The position numbers were made by a program, and so were the translations under genes. Source: an uncultured Bacteroides sp. (GTDB lineage Bacteria > Bacteroidota > Bacteroidia > Bacteroidales > Bacteroidaceae). Taken from it: DNA of 15,837 nt. Of this stretch, positions 8,186 to 15,641 are shown in pieces; the stretch's first letter is position 1, and each line of letters starts with the position of its first letter. Under the pieces are notes generated by a model. That model made no database searches. It was given only the letters and a program-made list of their open reading frames with translations, and was not told the origin of the DNA. Location: assembly GCA_934716785.1 (NCBI GenBank), contig CAKUYM010000066.1:1-15837 (forward strand). Direction: 5' to 3'.

Positions 8186-8193
8186 TAACTTTG
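8186..8193 (+). promoter_or_regulatory. Candidate promoter -7 box of the secreted hydrolase gene
   Basis: TAACTTTG matches TAnnTTTG fully and lies 48 bases before the ATG at 8242, giving a leader of roughly 40 bases. I see no clear TTTG at -33, which would fit an activator-dependent promoter using the dyad at 8123-8143. Confidence 0.5.
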
Positions 8194-8241
8194 TATCCGT
8201 GAAGATTTTTATCAGACTCTAATATTTTAAATTTAATTCAT

Positions 8242-9117
8242 ATGATAAAGATACATAGATTAGTAACGCTAAGCGCTTTGTTGATATTTACATGTACAAC
8301 TATGAATGCTCAAAAAATTGTCAAACTGTGGGAAACAAACCCACCTACAAGTAATGAAATAACCAATGCTGAAAAATGCGAGAGAAACGGTAATTGGGTT
8401 ACAAATGTATCCTCTCCCGAACTGGCTATTTACCAGACCGATAAAGCAAAAAACACAGGAATGGCAGTTGTGATATGCCCCGGCGGCGGATATGCCGGAC
8501 TGGCTATTCTGCATGAAGGGGCACAGTTTGCCAAATGGTTGAACGGGCAAGGAATAACAGCTTTTGTCCTCAAATACCGGATGCCGAACAAACATAAGGA
8601 AGTGCCGCTGGATGATGCGCAACAAGCAATACGTTATGTACGCAGTCATGCAAGCGAATTTGGTATAGATGTAAATAAAATAGGTATCGCCGGTTTCTCG
8701 GCAGGCGGACATCTGGCAGCTACCGCTTCTACTCACTACACGACAGAAGGAGTAAGCACAAGACCAGATTTCTCCATTCTTTTTTATCCTGTCATAACTA
8801 TGGGAAAGGAAACACATAGCGGCTCCCGCTCCAATCTGTTGGGCGACAACCCTCAGCCTGAAGATATTCAGTCCTTTTCAAACGAAAAGCAGGTCAATGC
8901 AAATACCCCGCCTGCAATCCTGCTATTGAGTAATGATGATAAATCCGTACCCACGGCCAATAGCGTGTTCTATTATGAATCATTGAAGAAAAACAATATC
9001 CCCGCAACCATGTATATATTTCCGGAAGGCGGTCATGGCTGGGGGATGAATATAGACTTTAAGTATCATTCACAGATGCTTGAGTTGCTTGGCATGTGGC
9101 TAAAATCTGTTTACTAA
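8242..9117 (+). CDS. Secreted alpha/beta hydrolase, probable carbohydrate acetyl-esterase-like enzyme
   Basis: The 291-residue protein has a Sec signal peptide (cleavage likely after MNA, residue 23) and a complete alpha/beta-hydrolase catalytic set. CPGGGY (79-84) forms the oxyanion-hole loop, GFSAGGH holds the nucleophile Ser153, NDDKSVP holds the acid (Asp232 or Asp233), and EGGHGWG holds His265. This resembles the BD-FAE and acetyl-xylan-esterase-like hydrolases that remove acetyl or feruloyl groups from glycans in Bacteroides; the substrate cannot be read from the motifs. There is no lipobox, so it is probably periplasmic or released. It stands alone, divergent from the regulator and separated from the sigma gene by a strong inverted repeat, so it is probably its own transcription unit. 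The leader before the ATG is AT-rich with no Shine-Dalgarno site. Confidence 0.93.
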   Translation: MIKIHRLVTLSALLIFTCTTMNAQKIVKLWETNPPTSNEITNAEKCERNGNWVTNVSSPELAIYQTDKAKNTGMAVVICPGGGYAGLAILHEGAQFAKWLNGQGITAFVLKYRMPNKHKEVPLDDAQQAIRYVRSHASEFGIDVNKIGIAGFSAGGHLAATASTHYTTEGVSTRPDFSILFYPVITMGKETHSGSRSNLLGDNPQPEDIQSFSNEKQVNANTPPAILLLSNDDKSVPTANSVFYYESLKKNNIPATMYIFPEGGHGWGMNIDFKYHSQMLELLGMWLKSVY

Positions 9118-9123
9118 TATTCA

Positions 9124-9157
9124 AATTTAGATATAAATCTGGATTTATATCTAAATT
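9124..9157. repeat. Perfect 16-bp-arm inverted repeat between hydrolase and sigma gene (terminator or operator)
   Basis: 9124-9139 and 9142-9157 are exact reverse complements with only two bases between them. The repeat starts six bases after the hydrolase stop and ends 30 bases before the sigma-factor ATG. The position suits a terminator, but the stem is very AT-rich and is not followed by a clean T-run. The near-uninterrupted symmetry also suits a dimeric DNA-binding site controlling the sigma gene. Its existence is certain; its role is not. Confidence 0.8.
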
Positions 9158-9187
9158 CGTCTGCGTCCACTATTCTATATAGGAAAT

Positions 9188-9754
9188 ATGGAAATAAACG
9201 AAATACAGAGCATAAAAGAACTACGCAACGGCTCTTACCAGGCTTTCACCCGAATTTATGAAGCCTATGCCGACCGACTTTACAGCTTTGTTCTAAAACA
9301 ACTTAAAAATCGTTCCCTGGCACAAGATATTGTCCAAGACACTTTCTTGCGCCTGTGGGACAATCGCGAACAACTGAACAGTTTCGGCAATCTTCAATCT
9401 TTCATATTTACTATTGCCAAACACCAAATTATCAATTATTTCCGCCGACAAGTCAACGAACTGCAATTCGAGGACTTCATGGATTATTGCGAGAATCAAG
9501 CTACCGATGTATCACCGGAAGACATCCTACTCTACGATGAATTCCTGCAACAACTGAACCATTCAAAAAAAGCCCTTTCGCAACGGGAATGTGATATTTA
9601 TGAATTGAGCAGAGAAAAACACATTCCTATCAAGAAAATTGCCGAACAACTGAAACTTTCCGAGCAAACAGTGAAAAACTACCTGACTTCCGCCTTAAAG
9701 GTGCTCCGCAGCGAAATGCTGAAATACAATGTTATCTTCCTGTTCTTTTTATAA
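9188..9754 (+). CDS. ECF RNA polymerase sigma factor, FecI-like
   Basis: The 188-residue protein is a group IV sigma factor. Sigma region 2 spans about 19-88 (QDIVQDTFLRLWDNRE and FIFTIAKHQIINYFRRQ), followed by an acidic linker. Sigma region 4 spans about 122-175, with the helix-turn-helix IAEQLKLSEQTVKNYLTSAL at 151-170. AGGAAAT directly before the ATG supports the start. The hydrophobic tail (VIFLFFL) is similar to tails I recall on other Bacteroides FecI-like sigma factors. With the FecR and STN-bearing SusC downstream it should switch on the right-hand susCD operon when the receptor is loaded. I could not recognise its own promoter in the 70-base spacer, which is half filled by the inverted repeat. 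Confidence 0.96.
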   Translation: MEINEIQSIKELRNGSYQAFTRIYEAYADRLYSFVLKQLKNRSLAQDIVQDTFLRLWDNREQLNSFGNLQSFIFTIAKHQIINYFRRQVNELQFEDFMDYCENQATDVSPEDILLYDEFLQQLNHSKKALSQRECDIYELSREKHIPIKKIAEQLKLSEQTVKNYLTSALKVLRSEMLKYNVIFLFFL

Positions 9755-9772
9755 TAACATTTTATAATAGCA
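9747..9772 (+). repeat. Tandem 13-base direct repeat over the fecI stop codon
   Basis: TTTTATAATAACA (9747-9759) is followed immediately by TTTTATAATAGCA (9760-9772), one mismatch apart. The TAA stop of the sigma gene lies in the first copy. It looks like a small slippage duplication; the second copy could act as an AT-rich promoter element for fecR, but nothing shows this. Confidence 0.5.
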
Positions 9773-9920
9773 CTACCCACAACACCTCACAAACAGACAA
9801 AGTAATACCCTATCTCTTCCCCAAACAATCAGCCTTATCCGATTTTATGTTATAAAACATGAAGAATTTATAGTACTCTCCCGCTTCTCCTGCGTATAAC
9901 CAATAGAAATACCCAATAAT

Positions 9921-10868
9921 ATGACTATACGTTTTAAGAATTTATACAACCGATATATAGAGAAGGGAATTCCTTCTTCTGATTTTGGAGAGTTCAAAAA
10001 AGAACTTGGCAATATGACTGATGAAGAACTATGGAATGCCATGCTGAATCAGGAAAAAGATTCTGCAATGGAAATCGGAATGCCACCCATGATGAAAAAA
10101 CAGGTACGGAAAGAACTGCACCATATTATATGGAAGCGGCGCTGGATACAGTTTGCCAAGTATGCTGCTGTAATCGCCTTGCTGTTCACTTCTTCTTTCG
10201 GCATCTATTCCTTGTTCGAAACTCCCGATACGCAGCAGATAATTACCGCCGATGTGAAGCCGGGCAGTAAATCGGAAATCACATTGCCGGACGGAACGAA
10301 AGTACAATTAAACGGTGCAACTACCATCACATATGACATAGACAACTCACGGCAACGATTAGTTAGACTTTCGGGAGAAGCCTTTTTCGATGTAGCAAAG
10401 AATCCCGACTGTCCTTTCAGAGTGATGACCAACGACTTGCAAATCGAAGTCTTAGGGACTTCTTTTAATGTGAACACCTACAAGAAGGATATCATCGAAA
10501 CATCCCTGCTCACCGGACGTATTAAAATATCTGGCGGCTTGCTTCCGCAAGAGTATATCCTCACTCCCGGTGAAAAGGCAACCTATTCGAGCACGGACAA
10601 GGTACTTAAAATAACAAAAGCCGATGTCCATGTGGAAACCGGATGGTGTGACGACTATCTGATATTCGATTCCGAACCTCTGACAGATGTCATCGAAAAG
10701 ATAGAAAGGTGGTATGGAGTGGAAATCGAACTAAGATGCCCTCAAATCGGGCAAGACCGCTTGTCCGGTTCTTTCCGTCACGAAAGCATACAGAATGTCA
10801 TCCGGTCATTGAGCCTGCAATACGGATTTAAGTATGAGATACACAAAGATAAGATCACCATTTATTAA
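9921..10868 (+). CDS. FecR-family anti-sigma factor
   Basis: The 315-residue protein is a single-pass inner-membrane anti-sigma factor that relays the receptor signal to the ECF sigma. A cytoplasmic N-terminal segment of about 75 residues (NLYNRYIEKG, DEELWNAM) should bind the sigma factor. A transmembrane helix follows (about 76-98; FAKYAAVIALLFTSSFGIY). The periplasmic FecR domain spans about 110-205 (VKPGSKSEITLPDGTKVQLN, then LSGEAFFDVAKN, then VLGTSFNV). The C-terminal DUF4974-type domain spans about 247-315 (YLIFDSEPLTDVIEKIERWY, then LSGSF, then YGFKYEI) and likely contacts the STN domain of SusC. The size is usual. The 166-base gap to the sigma gene is longer than I expect for such pairs and may hold a separate promoter; I see only AT-rich sequence and a short dyad at 9843-9857. 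Confidence 0.95.
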   Translation: MTIRFKNLYNRYIEKGIPSSDFGEFKKELGNMTDEELWNAMLNQEKDSAMEIGMPPMMKKQVRKELHHIIWKRRWIQFAKYAAVIALLFTSSFGIYSLFETPDTQQIITADVKPGSKSEITLPDGTKVQLNGATTITYDIDNSRQRLVRLSGEAFFDVAKNPDCPFRVMTNDLQIEVLGTSFNVNTYKKDIIETSLLTGRIKISGGLLPQEYILTPGEKATYSSTDKVLKITKADVHVETGWCDDYLIFDSEPLTDVIEKIERWYGVEIELRCPQIGQDRLSGSFRHESIQNVIRSLSLQYGFKYEIHKDKITIY

Positions 10869-10918
10869 CCATTTGAAAGGAAGGAGCCTATGAAGCACAA
10901 CTGATAATGAACTAAAAA

Positions 10919-10950
10919 ACAACCAAAGAATCGCCCAATCCTTTGGTTGT
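10919..10950. terminator. Hairpin between fecR and susC (10-bp arms, 12-base loop)
   Basis: ACAACCAAAG (10919-10928) and CTTTGGTTGT (10941-10950) are exact inverse complements. No T-run follows on the plus strand, while an A-run precedes it, so it would be a better intrinsic terminator for minus-strand transcripts. On the plus strand it may partly end the sigma/anti-sigma transcript, or mark the 5' leader of the susC transcript. Existence is clear; function is inferred. Confidence 0.55.
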
Positions 10951-10999
10951 ATGTAAGTCGATAAAATTAATCCATTAAACATGAAAAATAGTATCAACT

Positions 11000-13900
11000 A
11001 TGAACTACACAAAGTTAATTTATTCCTTTAGAAAAAGGAGGCAGAATCTCCTTATTTTTAGAAACTTTACCATTTTATTTCTTGTGTCAGTTTTACTACC
11101 CGCAGGGGTGTTGGCACAGAAAGGAAATATTTCCGTGAACATCAGCAACGGTACGGTGAAGACATTCATAAAGGAGATTGAGAAACAGACCCGATATACG
11201 TTTGTCTATCGGAACAATGTGCTCAACGACCAAGCAAAAGTGACTGTCAACTGCAAGAACAAGCCTATTGATCAGGTATTGTCACAAGTATTTACCCCGA
11301 TGAATATCTCCTGGTCGCTCAATAATAATACCATCGTGCTGGTAAAGAAAGAAGCGCAACAGAAGAAGAGTGAGAAAAAGACCATCAAAGGTACTGTGAC
11401 CGACGGAAAAGGAGAACCCATCATCGGAGCCAATGTGATACAGGAAGGAGGTGTCGGAACAATCACAGACATTAACGGTAACTTCACCGTCATTGCCGAC
11501 CCGTCCAAGCCGCTGAACATATCCTACATCGGATATAAGAAAAAAGCTATTCACATCGGAGCTTCCCAAACCATAAACATTGCGCTGGAAGAAGATGCGC
11601 ACGTCATGGAGGAAGTAATCGTCATCGGATACGGTTCGAAAACCAAACGGGACGTGACCTCTTCCATCGGCACCTACAAACCGGGAGAAATCAATGTCCG
11701 CCAGGCATTGGGAGTGGACGAACTTTTACAAGGACGTGTCTCCGGAGTCAACATCACCTCTGCATCCGGTGTACCGGGAAGCAAGAACCGGGTTAGCATC
11801 CGAGGAATTGGCTCTATCACGGCTGGCAACGAACCGTTGTATGTGATTGACGGAGTGCCCATCAACAACACTGCGGGCGATACCGGCGCATGGGGCGCAC
11901 AGTCGATGAACGGTCTGAACGACTTCAACCCCGCCGATGTAGAATCCATACAAATCTTGAAAGATGCCGCTTCTGCCGCCATCTACGGCTCACGTGCTAC
12001 AAACGGTGTGATTCTCATTACGACCAAGAAGGGAAGCAAAGGTCAGGCAAAAGTGAGCATTGACACCAATGTAGGCTTCTCCAACCTGACAAGAACGGAC
12101 AAGCTCGATATGGCAGATACGGACCTCTTTCTGGAAGTCCTGAATGAAGCTATTGATAACTATAATCTTCAGACGAACAGTATGCAAAGCCGCATTGATA
12201 ATCCGGCTCCGGGAAAGGCGCAGACCAACTGGCTTGATCTGGTACTTCGTACAGCGGTCACTTACACGACTACGGCTTCCGTATCCGGTGGCAGTGACAA
12301 AACCAATTATTATCTGTCGGCCAACTATAAGCATAACGAAGGAGTGATTATCAATAACCTGCTCAAACGGTACAACCTGAAAGTCAACCTCGACACGGAA
12401 ATAAAGAAATGGTTGAAAGTGGGTACTTCGCTGAACCTTAGCTATTCGCGCAATAACCGCGTGCCTACCGGCTACAATATCGGAACCAGCGTGATAACCC
12501 GCGCCATCGAACAGCGTCCCTGGGACTCACCATACCGTCCCGATGGGGAATATGCCGTAGGCGGAACGGAACTTGCCAATCACAACCCGATACAGGCTCT
12601 CAATGAAGAAGATGTATATATCGACAACTACCGCGCCCTCGGTTCATTCTATATGCTGTTCAACATCACGAAAGACCTGAACTTCAAGACAACCCTCGGA
12701 GAAGATTTCAACTACAAGGAGGAACATATCTACTATACGGACAAACATCCGTATGGCAACAAGGTGGGTAAGTTGATCGACGGACGGAAATCCTATGCAA
12801 GTACCCTGTGGGAGAACGTCCTTACCTATAAGCACTCCTTTGAGGAAGACTTCTCGCTGGACGTCATGCTGGGACACTCCGTACAGAAAGACGTGTCATC
12901 CTCATCCGCACAGACGGGTATCGGATTTCCTTCGTCCTCTTTCGATGTGAATTCCGTTGCCGCCGAGTTCGCAGATGTCAGTACGGGACTTTCATCGTTC
13001 CTGCTCCAGTCATTCTTCGGTCGGTTGAGCCTGAACTACAAAAACCGTTATCTGCTGACCGGAACGATACGTGCGGACGGGTCGTCCAAGTTTATATCCA
13101 GCAACCGTTACGGATACTTCCCGTCCGTCAGCGCCGGATGGAATCTGGGAGAAGAGCCCTGGTGGAAATTCACACAGACGGATGTCAAACTGCGTGCCAG
13201 CTGGGGATGTACCGGCAATCAGGGTGGCATCGGCTCTTACGCTTATCAGGCATTGGCAGGCGGCGGCTACAACTACAACGGCGAGAATGGATTGGGGCTG
13301 ACCACTGCAGGCAACCGCGACCTCAAATGGGAGAAAGCGCAGCAGGGAGATATCGGCGTAGACCTTTCATTCTTCCGGGGAGCCATCACCTTCACCGCAG
13401 ATGCATTCATCAAGGATACGAAGGACTTGCTTTATCAGAAGCCAACTCCCGCCACATCGGGCTATACAAGCCAAGTATGCAACATCGGTTCCATGCGCAA
13501 CAAAGGGCTTGAATTCACTTTGGGAGCTAATTTAAGCAAAGGGGCTTTCTCGTGGCATTCGGACTTCAACATCTCTTTCATCAGGAACAAGCTGACCGCT
13601 CTCCTCGACAATAACGAGATATTGACAACAAGTTCCATGCATGCCCTCAAAGTCGGCGAGCCGATAGGTTCTTTCTATATGATTAAATGGAAAGGAATTT
13701 ACCAGTCGGACGATGAAATCCCCGCCAAGATTTACGAACAGGGTGTAAGAGCCGGAGATTGTATCTACGAAGATGTGGACGGCAATGGCGTCATCGACGA
13801 GAAAGACAAACAATTTGTAGGATCCGCCAACCCCAAATTCACGGGTGGTTTCAACAATACATTCAAGTACAAAGGATTCGACCTGAGCGTATTCTTTACC

Positions 13901-14335
13901 TTCTCATCGCGAAACAAGCTCTATGAACTCTGGACGGGCGGACTGCGAATGGGTAACGGCACATGGCCGATACTGAAATCATCCGCCGAATCCCGCTGGA
14001 CAGGTCCGGGAACGACCAACGAGACCCCGCGCGCCATCTACGGCTACACATGGAACTCTACGAAATTTGTCAACACCCGAATGCTGCACGACGCGTCTTA
14101 TATCCGGTGCCGCACCGCCTCTATCGGCTACAGCCTGCCCAAGAGTTGGATTAACCGGATACATATCGACAATCTCCGTGTCTATTTCCAAGCCGACAAC
14201 CTTTTCGTAATCACGAAATGGCCGTACCTGGACCCGGAAGTCAATGTAAGTCTCAGCGCAACCAATATGGGATACGATTACCTCTATCCCTCACAACCGC
14301 GCACGTTTACAATAGGTGTAAATCTTAAATTCTAA
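11000..14335 (+). CDS. SusC/RagA family TonB-dependent receptor with N-terminal STN signalling domain
   Basis: The 1111-residue product is an outer-membrane importer and transducer. A long signal peptide (about 1-39, basic SFRKRRQ then FTILFLVSVLLPAGVLA) precedes the STN domain (about 43-118; SNGTVKTFIKEIEKQTRYTF, ending NNNTIVLVKKE). A carboxypeptidase-regulatory-like domain follows (about 129-198; GTVTDGKGEPIIGANV, then SYIGYK), then a TonB-box region EEVIVIGYGSKTKRD near 204-218. The plug (about 219-345) has PLYVIDGVPINN and NPADVESIQILKDAASAAIY. The barrel ends in FTIGVNLKF. The extra length over the left-hand SusC is essentially the STN domain. STN plus the upstream FecI/FecR pair means ligand binding should activate its own transcription. 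The susD start follows the stop after five bases. The ligand is unknown. Confidence 0.97.
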   Translation: MNYTKLIYSFRKRRQNLLIFRNFTILFLVSVLLPAGVLAQKGNISVNISNGTVKTFIKEIEKQTRYTFVYRNNVLNDQAKVTVNCKNKPIDQVLSQVFTPMNISWSLNNNTIVLVKKEAQQKKSEKKTIKGTVTDGKGEPIIGANVIQEGGVGTITDINGNFTVIADPSKPLNISYIGYKKKAIHIGASQTINIALEEDAHVMEEVIVIGYGSKTKRDVTSSIGTYKPGEINVRQALGVDELLQGRVSGVNITSASGVPGSKNRVSIRGIGSITAGNEPLYVIDGVPINNTAGDTGAWGAQSMNGLNDFNPADVESIQILKDAASAAIYGSRATNGVILITTKKGSKGQAKVSIDTNVGFSNLTRTDKLDMADTDLFLEVLNEAIDNYNLQTNSMQSRIDNPAPGKAQTNWLDLVLRTAVTYTTTASVSGGSDKTNYYLSANYKHNEGVIINNLLKRYNLKVNLDTEIKKWLKVGTSLNLSYSRNNRVPTGYNIGTSVITRAIEQRPWDSPYRPDGEYAVGGTELANHNPIQALNEEDVYIDNYRALGSFYMLFNITKDLNFKTTLGEDFNYKEEHIYYTDKHPYGNKVGKLIDGRKSYASTLWENVLTYKHSFEEDFSLDVMLGHSVQKDVSSSSAQTGIGFPSSSFDVNSVAAEFADVSTGLSSFLLQSFFGRLSLNYKNRYLLTGTIRADGSSKFISSNRYGYFPSVSAGWNLGEEPWWKFTQTDVKLRASWGCTGNQGGIGSYAYQALAGGGYNYNGENGLGLTTAGNRDLKWEKAQQGDIGVDLSFFRGAITFTADAFIKDTKDLLYQKPTPATSGYTSQVCNIGSMRNKGLEFTLGANLSKGAFSWHSDFNISFIRNKLTALLDNNEILTTSSMHALKVGEPIGSFYMIKWKGIYQSDDEIPAKIYEQGVRAGDCIYEDVDGNGVIDEKDKQFVGSANPKFTGGFNNTFKYKGFDLSVFFTFSSRNKLYELWTGGLRMGNGTWPILKSSAESRWTGPGTTNETPRAIYGYTWNSTKFVNTRMLHDASYIRCRTASIGYSLPKSWINRIHIDNLRVYFQADNLFVITKWPYLDPEVNVSLSATNMGYDYLYPSQPRTFTIGVNLKF

Positions 14336-14340
14336 CAGCT

Positions 14341-15627
14341 ATGAAGAATTTTATCATATCGCTAACAACAATCCTATTGGTTTTCGCCACAAGTTGCAAC
14401 GAAATGGACCAATATCCTCATAATGCAGTATCCAGTGACAATCTGACCGAAGAAGATGCACGCCTGCTGCTTACGGGGCTTTACTTCTATATGCAGAACA
14501 AACCGACTGTGAACGGTTATCTCATGCAGGACATCGTAGGCGGGGAACTGGTTCGAGGCGGAGCCACCGGACTGAAAGACCCGGTATTACTGGTGAAAGA
14601 CCTCGTCACCCCCGAAAGCGGCTTTGTCAGCGGACCATGGGACGGTTTCTACACGGCCCTCTATCAAGTCAACTCACTGATAGTCTCATTGAACAAACTA
14701 CCCGACACATCTTCAAGAAACGAGATACTGGGAGTGGCAAGTTTCTTCCGCGGGTTACTTTACTACAACCTCGTCAGCCGCTACGGAGAAGTGCCTATTC
14801 TCGAAGCTCCCGTTTCCGGTGACATCGCCGCTTCGTCAGAAGCAGAGGGATGGAGTTTTGTAGAAAAGAACTTTCAGACAGCCATCGACTATGCACCTGT
14901 GTTTACAGATAAGTACTACGTCTCCAAGCAAGCGGCAAAGGCTTTAATGGCACGTACCAAACTCGCCCAAGGGAAAATGACGGAAGCCGCGAAATTAGCG
15001 GAAGAGCTCATCACCGACGCCAACTTCTCATTGGCGGATTTCGACCAGATTTTCCGCGGGAAAGCAAACAGGGAAGTTATTTTCTCATTTGCCAACCTGC
15101 TCAATGAATCCAGCGTCAATCTTAGCGCGTCTCTTTATTCGCGTTCTTCTGCCAATGGGGGTAGCTATACATACGCACCGACCACCAAAGTCATGAATAT
15201 GTTTGAGCCGGATGATAAACGTACCGCCATCTCCATCGACATGCAGGAGACAAATGAAGTCATTAACAAATATCCAGGTGGGGAGGTCACTACCGACCCG
15301 ATTATCATTACTCGGTTGGGAGAAATGTACCTCATTAGCGCCGAAGCGCAAGGACTTACCAAAGGTCTCGACCGGCTGAATGAATTGCGCAAGTTTCGCG
15401 GACTTGCCGCCGTTCATCCCTCAACAGAGAAGGAGTTTATCGATGCGATTCTTCAGGAACGCCGGGTAGAGCTATTGGCAGAAGGATTCCGGTGGTTCGA
15501 CCTAGTGCGCCTCAACCGGCTGGAAAGTGACCTCGGTTTCGAACACAAGTACAACCGTTTGCCAATTCCGACCAAGGAGAGATCTCTCAACAAACTTCTA
15601 AATCAAAATTCATATTGGGCTAACTAA
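14341..15627 (+). CDS. SusD/RagB family outer-membrane lipoprotein, short form
   Basis: The 428-residue product pairs with the preceding SusC as its surface lid. The lipoprotein signal peptide ends FATSC with Cys19. The SusD-like N-terminal part shows ARLLLTGLYFYMQN, LYQVNSLIVSLN and ASFFRGLLYYNLVSRYGEVP. The C-terminal part shows ITRLGEMYLISAEAQ and ILQERRVELLAEGFRWFDLV, which are hallmark SusD segments. It is about 100 residues shorter than the usual 500-600, yet all hallmark segments are present and there is no frameshift, so it appears to be a natural compact form with reduced loops. It is cotranscribed with susC (five-base gap) and followed after 14 bases by another lipoprotein gene. Confidence 0.96.
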   Translation: MKNFIISLTTILLVFATSCNEMDQYPHNAVSSDNLTEEDARLLLTGLYFYMQNKPTVNGYLMQDIVGGELVRGGATGLKDPVLLVKDLVTPESGFVSGPWDGFYTALYQVNSLIVSLNKLPDTSSRNEILGVASFFRGLLYYNLVSRYGEVPILEAPVSGDIAASSEAEGWSFVEKNFQTAIDYAPVFTDKYYVSKQAAKALMARTKLAQGKMTEAAKLAEELITDANFSLADFDQIFRGKANREVIFSFANLLNESSVNLSASLYSRSSANGGSYTYAPTTKVMNMFEPDDKRTAISIDMQETNEVINKYPGGEVTTDPIIITRLGEMYLISAEAQGLTKGLDRLNELRKFRGLAAVHPSTEKEFIDAILQERRVELLAEGFRWFDLVRLNRLESDLGFEHKYNRLPIPTKERSLNKLLNQNSYWAN

Positions 15628-15641
15628 AAAAAATAACGAAG

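Noticed and set aside
8269..8817. 182-codon frame antisense to the hydrolase gene
   Set aside because: The plus strand encodes a complete signal peptide and catalytic triad here; the antisense product has no family features.
9845..10042. 65-codon minus-strand frame partly filling the fecI-fecR spacer
   Set aside because: Most of it overlaps the fecR N-terminus, and the product looks like random translation.
10981..11031. Upstream ATG giving a 16-codon frame that overlaps the susC start out of frame
   Set aside because: It has no ribosome-binding site or recognisable product, and a short frame like this is expected by chance in AT-rich leader DNA.
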